A stretch of 64,000 nucleotides of DNA from Ypsolopha sequella (Eukaryota > Arthropoda > Insecta > Lepidoptera > Ypsolophidae), in the NCBI GenBank assembly GCA_934047225.1, contig OW203988.1:3196229-3260228 (forward strand). The letters are read 5' to 3'. Both the position numbers and the translations under genes were made by a program. A model generated the notes under the pieces. The model worked only from the letters and a program-made list of their open reading frames with translations, searched no databases and was not told where the DNA came from. How positions within the stretch are numbered: the stretch's first letter is position 1; each line of letters begins with the position of its first letter. Below are positions 50,301 to 62,300 of the stretch, one piece after another.

Positions 50301-53300
50301 ACTTAGGAGAACATGACAACGTTAAAACCAAGACATGAGCTGTAGCGATTATGACTACTTCTAATCTAAGTCAGGACATACCTGTTAAAAGAACAAATGG
50401 AAATTATACTTGCCATGCAATAAATGTCATTCAAGATAATTTATTACCAAGAAATGTTGTACCAAAGGTAATAGAATTAGTTTTCATACCCGCTTGTCTC
50501 TTGTTACATACACAGGTTCAGGACTCGACACACCCATACTCTATTATTTCCTTTTGTAAAAAAGATGTGATTTATTCCATACTCGCATGTAAGGGCAGTT
50601 TGTGGTACTAAATTGCCTGTGTATTTTAATTTCAATTTATAGAGTTGATGCCTCACGCTGTGAGTTATGCTCCACTTTTATTATTAAAGTTAAATATAAG
50701 ATTAATATTTGATGTTAACAATCTGATAATTGGTACTTTATACTGGTCAAGAATGGAGCCTTGAGTAACAGCTGCCTTACCAACCGTTTAGTTATTTATT
50801 ACGTTATGAATTATGATTTTAAGGTTCGTTTTTTTCTTACAGCAGCCTTTGTATTGAATTCAAATTTGATGTGTAGCGAGAGGAATTTACTAGCAAAAAA
50901 TGAAATCCCAAGCGATTAATTTGGAGGTGTTACGAATATTAAAACAACAGTTTTTTGACTTGATTTTATGTTTCTGCGGAGTAAGAAGTTATGAATGAAT
51001 TTGAATATAAGAAAAAATAGGAAATAGTTTTGTCTACTTGTACAAAAGCAATCATACTTTACATGACGAGACTTTGGTAGGGAGAATATAATGGATAATA
51101 CTTGGTTTAAATAGACTGGGTGTAAATGTACAGGTGTCTTTAAATAAAATAATATGATATGCTGATCATACTGAACAACTTTACCAAAGAAAACCTACGG
51201 AAAAAAAAAATTGTTCACGATCCCTGACCTGACAAATTTTGAAAACCTACGACGTGAATTTTGTATGGGTACTATGAACAGGTCCATTTTTTTTCTTTTG
51301 CCTGTGTTTGTTTCTTAAGGAAAATTATTCAGTGTGATCAGAAGATACATGTCCATTTACACCAGGTGAATTTACAAACACCACTTCTTCTGTTTGTATT
51401 TCTCTTTAGAAAGTTCACTTTCATATTTTATTCGTTTGACATCTCATCAGGATCATTTTCTCTTATCAGCAATAGGCTCAAGCGCTACTTTCTGAATTTG
51501 CATACACGTTTGGGCATATTTCCATCCCAAATGCGTTCGACTGACTAGTTCTGCCAAGTTTCTAAATCGCCTCTTCCTGTAACAGCAATGCCCGGGCGCT
51601 GGGGATCTTGGTCGGAGTGGTCGGTGTGCGGCGCCGACTGTCGGCAGACAAGACGGCGAGCGTGTGCCGGCGACACGCCATGCGCCGGCGCACACGTGCA
51701 GCACGCGGACTGCGTGGGTGACTATTGCGGTGTTCATGGCGGTAAGGGTTCTTCTTTTAACTTTATGTGTTAGACGGAACTGATACACGATTTGGACCGT
51801 GATATTAATGAGAATAAAAAGTGATACTGGTTCGATTTTTCGAAGTTGTAACAAAATCTTAAAAAATAATCACAATGCTCAAAATACAAATTATAGAAGC
51901 TAGAAAAATAGTTGATAATATTTGGAAGCTCCAATTATTGGATTTTTCATAGGCGTTAGTGACGTTGGGATTTTTATAGGAATGGAAAATCTCATTTTAG
52001 TAAGCTACTGTAAAATTATAAAAATACATTTTTTTTGTTACAAACCCGACAAATCAACACTAAATCTTGATCTATTTTGAGTATGACTTTTATGAATACA
52101 TCGTTGTGTTCTTAGTTGGCTTTAATTAGTAAGTATGAGTATTTCTTTATGAAGAATAATTGTTTCTATTTAATTAATTAAATAATTATAATTCAAATTA
52201 ATTTTAATCTAATTTAATACATTTTGTCTTTATCTACTTCCACGACATTACAATATCAAAAGCGGTTTTATAAACACCTGTATTGTTTGACTGATGTTAT
52301 AATATTACATTATGACACCGCAATTCTGTGCTGTAATTGGCCCAATTTATTATAACACCGCTCAAATAACCAATAAGAACCCTGCCCCTGCTTTTATGCT
52401 TTCCGGGTCAAGTGTCACTTCTAGGAGCTGCAATAAATTGCACGAAATGTTAGAAATGCGAAAAATTTATATATTTTATGACTCTGCATAAAATTACCTG
52501 TTTAAAGCTAGATAGATATAACTTTTGTGTTGGGATAAAAAAATATAGGTTTCTGAACTAGATACTTACAAAGCACAATGACTCCAATACAAGACACATT
52601 TGACACTAAACGTTTTAATAAAAAAAACCGGCCAAGTGCGAGTCGGACTTGCACGAAGGGTATAGTGCGCGCCAATATTTTAGTCGCTTCTGATTGAGTT
52701 ACGAGTGCAAGCTTGCGCAGGTACAGTCAAGGAAACAATAATATGAACGGTTGATTATTAAATGTTTACTATAAGTGGGAAGGTGTACTTGTTGTACCTA
52801 CCTATTTGATATATATTTATTATTTTAGTGCAATCTTATCTGTTTAAATAAAACAAATTAATATAAACACCATTTTTCTACATTGTCGCCTTAAAACGCT
52901 ATAACGACCGCGAGGCATAACAACAACAATAAACTTTAACAAACTAAATCAACCAAACAACAAATAAAGGCAACACTAACAGATTCAACGATTAACTTAA
53001 GGAATCATAGAATTTTTTCCACGAACGTACTTTTCATGTAACGCGCGCGTGTGTAGTGTACGGACGTAGCACTAACACTAACGCATAGTGTTGACACCTG
53101 CCTAATGGCGAGCGGGGGGTGTGGTGCGGCACGCAGGCGGGTGTGCTCCGCGCCCTCGCTCCTGTAACGTCCCCCTGACACCGTAAAACGGCTATTGCGT
53201 CGCTTCTTGCGTCTATCTTCAGAGGCGACTAAAAGATTGGCGCGCACTGTATCTATAAACGCGACAAAAAATCACGTTTGTTGCCTCGTTAAATATTTAT

Positions 53301-56300
53301 TTTATTCTATTTTTTAGTATTTGCTGTTATAGCGGCAACAGAAATACATCATCTGTGAAAATTTCAACTGTGTAACTAAATATCACGGTTCATGAGATAC
53401 AGCCTGGTGACAGACGGACAGACGGACAGATAGACGGACAGTGGAGTCTTAGTAATAGGGTCCCGTTGGTTAGTTTTTTTGTACGGAACCCTAAAAATAG
53501 GGTTATTTCCAATTAAAAACACCAAAAGCTCATAAAACTACATAAAATAACACTAAGACATTGCCTTCATATTGCACAAAAACAAATAAATACAATATTT
53601 TTAAAGTAAATACTGCGAAAAACCTCAAGCCTCAAGCAATGTTTTGGTAGTATGGCAGTATAACCCGTCGGAAATATCTGTGAAGCCGAAACCCCCCTCC
53701 CGCACGGGCTTTACCTACCTTTGACGGTAAATTGAAGTGCAGATTATATCCCACGGGTGGACGTCATGTTTGCTCTGTTAGTTTCTTTTTCTTCCAATTC
53801 ATTAAAAAAGGATAAAAACAGTTCAATGTTGAAATTGCAGGTGTTTGAATAAAAGACACTGTAACTTATGTCTATCTCTTTAACTCGTTCATAATTATGA
53901 TCGAGTGAAAGAGATAGTACCAAAATTACGACTACTATGGCTCATATTATTTAGTGACATTGTTTGTTGAAATTATTAAAAATAATGTTACGCGATGACG
54001 ATGTTTTTGATTGTTGTAGATAAAGTATTGTGTGGAACTAGACATCATTTATAATTTATTTGTTTATGATTATGTCACAATTGCCCAACATACTATTTTG
54101 AATGTTAAATAAATGCATTTTGATACTAATCATACCCTTGATAATATTATTCTAAAACAATGCAGTTGACGTTATTTCCATTTGAATTAAATGTATTATC
54201 ACAATTTAACCCTTAACTACCTACCCCCTATTTTTGTCACATAACCACCTACCTGCGGTCAAAGAGACCGCTTATCAAATATGTCAAAAACCTTAGTAAC
54301 TAGTTAAAATAAATATTATTTTTATACATGTACGTATTTCAAGTTCCTTATGGTTTAATTTAAATTAAAAACAATAAAATACAATTTTACTTATTGAGTA
54401 ACAATAGACACAAAATAAAAATCACTTCTAAATTTTACAATTCAAAAAAAACCCATGAGATTTACATAGAGAAAATGCCAACTTGCAACCTTTTTTTAAT
54501 CAACTACCGCGGATTTGCGCAAGTATACACCTAACAAATGCTTGCAAATTATTGCAAGGCATCGACGAAAAGGTACATAGACACACAGATTCCTATGGCT
54601 TACGTTTTCCAACGAAATTGGAAAGCATAAGCCCTGGAGTCTCTGAGACCGACGTCAGGTATTTAAAAGGGTTAAATGCCTATTGAATAATCTAGATTAA
54701 ATGACTATGTAAATAACACTACTGTTCTCGTTAAAAGCAGCAATTTAGACTGTCTAAACAGTAATAAATTGATCACATAATTTTATCTGTTCAAATTCCT
54801 GTAGAATATGCTGTTGTGTTTGAATTCTTGATGGAAATTTACACAGTATAGTTTCGTTGGAATTTTACTAAAACATAAACATTATGTTATAAAAACAAAT
54901 GTTTTTACGTAAATATTTTTGGAATATTTTCTGCTATCACAACATTTATTTATACTAATTTTAAACAAAACACAAAAAAGAGAATATTATGATCACTGAA
55001 GTCAGTTTCATAATAAAAAATGTTGTCTATCATCAGTAAATCTCTTAAATATGTTTTAAAAGCCAAAATATTGTCCCAATCAACATTATTTATCACTATA
55101 ATAGACCTAATTCAGTGCAGGAAGAAATCTTAAAATTATTTGTCCATGTGTCGAATAAATTCCAACCGCAAAAGTGCTTCTAGCTTTTACGACATACATT
55201 TCAACTTGTCAAGAATATTTCAACTTATGAAACTGTTCCTCTAGGGACATGTTAATTAAGGCATTTCTATGAAAAGGCAAACTGTGTTGAACCAGATGCC
55301 ATGGAACTAAAAATATACTTCCTTTTCCGCGCGCACCGTCATAACTATGAAATGCTACAAGAAATGTCTGTTCATCTTTATAACATACTATTGACTAAAA
55401 TTTCTATCCATCCACCAGTTCCTTTTGGTCTCGCTAGAGATGAAGTCATTAAGAAAGCAGGGAGAAGATCAATAAAAGGTAAAGGACCACATTAAACTGG
55501 ACAGCGCAGAAAGGTTGGAGATATAAAATTCAGTCCATAACCATCTGGGGTATATCAACCTGTTCTAAATATGTTATAACCAAGGGTCTGTTATATCGTG
55601 ATCAGAATAAATATGAATGAATATTTGAGATGCAAAATGAAATTTCTTTCGTTCATGTCATGACTTTATTTCATTGGAATATTTTTAATGAAGAAATACA
55701 TACAACACATATACACAACAAATATACTCACGCTTGTCTTCCAGAGGGGTAGGCAGAGACTACAGATTTCCATCTGCTACGATCATGACACACCTCTTTT
55801 GCCTTTTCCACAGCCTTCAATCTAATCATACAAGCTCTTCTATTCCAGTTATTTTTGACATTGCCCTTCTTCAGTATGTCACCAATTTGGTCAGCATATG
55901 TCCTGGGGTGGCATGGTTGAAATGCATCTTCCACTGGCGCACTATAAATTTCTTTCGTCAATCTACTTTCATTTATCTTCTTTACTAATCCAATTCACCG
56001 AAGCATTCCTTTTTATATTCTAGTTTGATTCTAGTCATAAAAAGTAAAATGTTTTAAAGAAATGTTTATGTATATGGGAGATTTTTCACTTAAGATAATG
56101 AATACTAGTTGAAATTAAATATTTCGCAATTAACAAAAAGGTTCAATGAACCCTATGTTATGACTGATCATTTACCAAGACTCCAGTATCAATATAGCTG
56201 CATCTAGGAAATGAATTCCCGCATTAAAATCTCAATCCCGCAAACCCACAGGATCCAGGTCATCAATACCACGGATCTGTAAAAAATATATAACTTTTGT

Positions 56301-59300
56301 TTTAAATCTATTGCACGTAACATATCATCAAAAACATAAATTGTTATAAATACCTATATAGCGAAACCGGTTGGGCAAAATAACGTACATAATACTCGTA
56401 TATCTAAGTTTAAGTGATTAAGTGCAGCAAAATGGTCTTTTTAACATTATGTATGGTAATTTCTACCAAGTACCACACACATCCCATCAGCATCAACTAT
56501 GTTAAAATTGAATATTTCGAAATTTACAAAATTGTTCAATGAACCTTATGTTATGTATGACTGATCATTTGCGAAAACTCCAGTATCAATATGGCTGCAT
56601 TGATCAAAGCCACCGTGTATGACACGCAAATACTAAACGAAAAAAATACATTTAAGTTTTCAACCTGCTACTCCCTAGGTGGTCTCAATTCGATATTGCA
56701 GATGAAGAATGATCAATTCATATTTTGTTATAATATAATAGCCATAAATCATTTTCGTGGTCCCCGCTGACTCGGATTCAATTTCCTATGCGTCTGTTTA
56801 TCGTATATTTTGATAAATAGCCCCGAGTATTCTCCTGAATACTCGCCATTCTTATTTTCCGTTTATATTGAGTTAGTGAAATGAATAAATTTTACGGAAA
56901 ATATATTTTCGTTATACCGGGTGCTTATATGGACAGATCTATAAATTAAAATTAAACCACATATTTTACTTATCATATTCAACAACTTTCTCAAAAAAAC
57001 ATAACCACGCAAAAGAAAAATAAAATTAACTCACTCATACACAGTAAATATTGAACGATAGTTTAGTATGGAAAGGAGACATATTTTTTTCATTTGCAGA
57101 ATTTATATTTATTTGGGAAAATGGTTCAAATACGATCAATCAAGTGTGTGGTTTTATTTAAAGTTACCTGTCCATCCACACCCGGTATTAAAGTAGAGGG
57201 ACGCTTATTATTTTAAAGTGCTCCTTTTATATAAAAAATAAATAATATCTATCTTTCTGTTTGAAAAAAAAAATCATCCACTCATATTGTTACCTTCGTG
57301 GAGGAAAATACGAGTAATCTGACATTAATATCAATGCCAAATAATTTCTCTTATCCTCAAGAATCCAATAAATCGTCAATCTCTCACACATTCACCACAA
57401 ATTGCTTTGGTTTATCTCCGAGTGAGATTTATTATTATTTATCGAGAATCATCATTCAGAGTGTTTTGTGTTCGCGAATAATTTCACGAGTGATTTGTTT
57501 CCAATAAAACTTTGAAATATTGGATACTTCATACATCCTATTTACTACAAATAACAGAGCAAGTGACGTACATTTTTTAGTACTATTTTTATATCTACTA
57601 CTATTAGGTCAAACATAATTTTATAAAATTTCCTAAAATATTGTATTTCTTTGAAATGAAAGCTTTTCAGATATTTTAATTAAAACCCTTATCTGCTTTT
57701 CTCTCTGAAATAGAGCCATAGAATGCGGACCATCAGGAAATTACCCACATGAAAGGTGAGCTCTGAATGCTAAGGGGTTGTCAGGAACTTGCTGAGAATT
57801 TTCCGGGTTCGCAAAGTGATTAAAGTAGATTTTCTGGTATTGCAAATGTATAAACTCACTTTTTGAATATATATATTATAATGTTTAGTAAGTCTCAATA
57901 AAGAAGCAGCTTTAGCGCAGTCAAAAGGACCCTGGTTGGTATCTTGTGAGTCCAGTACGCACCAATGAGTTTTTCGGATTGTGTGAACAGTAAAGAAAAA
58001 CACTGTGAGGTATACCTGCATGCCCTAAAAAGGATGTATTTATGCTCAAAGTACGGCGAAAATCCTCAATCTTATCACGTCAGTACATAAAAAAATTGTA
58101 GGTTAAATCGTGAACTAATCTCTCGATTATTAATGCCGTCACCTCCTTTAGTTGCTAAAATCCCCAAATGATCCCTTTTTTCCTTGTGCATGTTTTCTTT
58201 AGCTTATCTGAGTATACGTATCAACCCAGTTATGTCACTCACAGGATTTCCATTCTCCGCTTTACTGCCTTTCATGGCATACTACTTAGTTGTATTTCTG
58301 GGCAGACGTTTTGCAAAATAACAAGATTCTTCTGCTTTTATAATACAGACTAGTTTTATTTGTATAAATGTACGGATAGGTCGGTTTGGTCGGTAATCAA
58401 AAACCATTCATTGACACTCGGCTCTCGGTTCACTTCATTACCCTAATTGCGAACTCACAAAGAGGGCATGGCAAAATTATATAGCTCTTTTTCATCCTTT
58501 GTTTCCTAAACGTGAAAAGTGGCAATAAAGATCTCAGGTTCATTTATTTGATGAAATTAGTGGTAAAGCTTTCGTTCCATGAAGTTTTACTAAAGTTAAT
58601 TCTAACAAAATACTTTTTAAATAAGAATGCTGTTTAAGATGGGTATCTAGTGCTGATCACTTTCAGCGAGTTTCTAATATCGTAGGCAGAGATGATGAAA
58701 GTTATAATGTGCTAAAACATTAAAGCTAAATCTTAAACGTCCCTCGCAAATGATAATGGTAATCACTACCATCTAAACTTTATAGCCATTGTATGACCTC
58801 TCAATAAACTTGCCATAAAGGCATGCGCATTAAAATAATTTCTACGTTACATCGTTTGTAAAGCTGAATATTAGTCTAGCAATCGTATAAAGTGCGTATT
58901 TTATAAAACGTATGCGTATGTAGATGTTCCTACAATCATTGGAGGTGGGCTCGGAAACTGATTTGTTGTGATCGCGAGGAGTGGACTCAGCGGGCGATCG
59001 AAAACTGCATTCGAACTTCAAACGACCTCCATAACAATTTTAACCCTTATACTATAAACCAAAAAGTTGGGTTTCCTGCAATTTGATATCAGATCTGAGC
59101 ATTTAATTCCGCAAGGCCTCCTACTGCGTTATGGAGTAAGCGACAAGGGTTTGTAAATTTCGATTTGGATTCAGTATTTGCAATCTCACTGCATCGCAAT
59201 ATATATGGCTGTGTAGCTAGATGTTTACATTGGGAAACAAATTTTAACAACCATTTGATATCTGATTCATTTTTATAAAATACATATCACAGAACAGTTT

Positions 59301-62300
59301 ATACTTTGTGGTTTATTAAGGATATGGCGTAAATGGAGTAGCGAAGATGAAGTTTACGCGAACATAAACACTTGCTAACCAATATACCATCTGTGCCCTT
59401 GAATGTTGTTTATCAAACCAATTTATTGGTGCTTAGTACAGTTTTATTACTATTGCGTTCACGTTTATTTCCTTGGAATGCCCTAGTTACAAGTTAAATG
59501 CTAGGTTCAACCGGCGCGAGGATATCGAGACTGAATCTAAATTACAAAAGTTCAACCTTATCCCTTTTACACACGTGTTTGCAATCTAACTAGCCACTAT
59601 TTGTTTAGTACGTGAATTGTTTATCTTTAGTCTCTTCTCCTATAAGAATTTTAGTTTACCTCAAAACTGAAATTCCCATTAATAAATTCCCATTAATAAA
59701 TTCCCAAATTTCAAAAAGAAACCAGACTCAATATTAATGACGTCATCTTGAGTAATGAGAATACTAGGAAAGGTTACAGGCAAAATATTAAACTGGGAAT
59801 TCTTAAATAATATAATAAATAATTATTATATACGGTACAGAACCCTTGGTGCGTGAGTTTGACTTGCACCTAACTAGTTTTTTTTTTGTAATCGGATTCA
59901 TATAACAATCGAATATGTATTCGCCCTTCCTTTTCATTTGGCCAGGTGCGAATATGCCCCCAGTTCAACCCCACTATCGAATCGTTTTTAATTACGCGCT
60001 CGATTCGAAGATTGTTATCGACTTCGCAAATGCGATGGGTTCATTTTAAAGATAAAAAATTTCCTCTAAGAGTTCATGTGGCACTGGTATAAGAGTTATA
60101 GTGCCGCAATCTAGGGGATATCTTATATTGCGCAACTTTTAATTATGTTACTTTGTACACAGATTTCGTTAAGAGATAAGTTGCTATGGAGTTTAATTGT
60201 GATGTTTTGTATGAGTTTTTATACTAATTAATTAGCCGTTCTTGCTACCTTAGTAACATTAAGTTACTTGAGTAGATGCTTACATTTTTTTGTATTAACA
60301 CCGATATTAGGTAAGCAGCAGGTAAATTATTAAGATTGTCATCTTCTCTTACATTTTTGCAGAAACCTATATTCTGTGAATTTCCACACAGAAGGTACCA
60401 AACAAAGCACTTTCTATTTCTTTAGAACTCCCTTCAACAAAAAGACATCGCCTAATTTGAAAATCTTTTCACGGTGATGTAATAACACAAAAAACAGACG
60501 TTAAAAATCTCCGCCGCGTGTCCAATCGTAAAGTTTGGGGAGGCGATGACATAAATAATATTAGGGCCCACTGCCAGAACTTTTAACCAGTTTCGTTTTA
60601 TAGTCAAACTCGTAAAATCAAGCGTTTACAGCTTATCATATGCAGGTGGAGTTCATAATTCTGTGGTTTATTTTATAGTTCCCAAGAACTTTTGAAACGT
60701 CCTCAAGTTTGTAACAAAAACTGCGCGTTGCTGTGGAAAGCGATTCACTTGTGTTTTCTCACGTAATAAAAGTTGTGACAGTTGAAAAAGAGGTAAAAAA
60801 GCTTCGTGAATCACAACTGTGTGTTGCTGTAATGTTTTTGTTTAAATTGAGTGCTTAAACAACTAGTTAGTTGTGACAGCGGTTTTAAAGCTTTTGGGAA
60901 ATAAGTGCAGTAGTCAGAAGCTTTTGAAATATTGAATGCAATTCCAACATAATTACCTTATTTTGCAATATTTGTAAACAAATAATTTTTCTAAAGAATT
61001 TCAACAAATAAGATTGCAAACAATATAAGGTGTAAATGGAAATTATTTACGTACTATCGGGTGTAAATTTACAAGATTCTACTGAGTGTACTTTAAAATT
61101 TTCTCAAATGCACACGCCAAGCTTTTTTAATTTTAAACACTTCAGAAAATTTGGTAAAGGCAAATTCTCTTTACTTCATTTTTGCTGTAAAGTTTTTTGA
61201 AAATTTCTTAAGATTTCTTACATAGAGCGTGACGTTTCATTTAACCTCATTTATTATGATTATCACTTAAACAATAGTATAACAATAGATCGCGGTCCAG
61301 ACCATAGCGGGGGTAAATTATAGATTAATTTGATCTGTCTATTAATCTTTGAGATGGATCCGAGGGTAACGTTTTATTTTAGCAATTGTGAGAGTTTACA
61401 TCCGATACATTCCAGTATATTTTTAGTAAGACCATTTTTAGTAAACATCTTGTCCCTTTTAAATTAACAACGAAACCCCTTGCCAACAGTAGCGGCTCAC
61501 AGCGACGTACCGCTCTACATCGGTATTGCTGTCGCTGTAGTGGTGTTCCTCGCCGGCGCTGCTGTGGTCTACAAGCTACTGCAGAGGAAGACCCGAGACC
61601 ACTCGTTGTACACCATGACTAGGACTGGTAAATTACTTGTCATAAAGCTATGATTCAAATTATTACGTAGTCAGAAATTATATAACTGAATGAACATTAC
61701 ATCATTGCGGTATAGAAACGTAGAAGAAAATTTAATCTTGATGTAAGAAGCTCTGGAAATACCCTTACCGGGTGATTGCTCCACAAAATGAGCTATCTAG
61801 GTCTCAGCACAACTCTCATGTGCCTTCCCATTCGGGTATGATAATACTCACTTCACTTATCATCTCAGTTCAGAGCTCCTCACATCCAGATTTACTTTTT
61901 CTTATTCTCTATTGGACACAAAATATTTAATTACACACGTAAAAATTTTAATAAGTGTGCAGCGATGAGTTTATCTCTATAAGAGATTTCTTCCAGCAAA
62001 TTGAAATAAGTTTAAGAATATATAAAAAGAAAACGGTAATCATATGTGTACAAATTTAATACTTACTACCAAAATAATAAACAAAAACACACTGATCGAA
62101 CTAACTACAAAACTATTGTACATAGATAAAAATAATTATCTTCGATATATATTTCGGGAGGAGGCAGTACCTATGTGACCTAAGTGGCTTAGTTCTACTG
62201 AACAGAAAATGGAAGCGCTCACGCAGATACTCAGGTGCATTAGGACTTTTTAAGATAGTCAAAAGGCAACATTTCTGCGCAGTCGAATAGGAAGCCACTT

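Noticed and set aside
51453..51854. 133-codon minus-strand frame opposite exon 6
   Set aside because: Shadow of the GC-rich TSP repeat; no recognisable domain.
53005..53247. Arg-rich minus-strand frame inside the CAGTGCGCGCC MITE
   Set aside because: It runs into the terminal inverted repeat and has no transposase or DNA-binding motif; the GC-rich composition explains the absence of stops.
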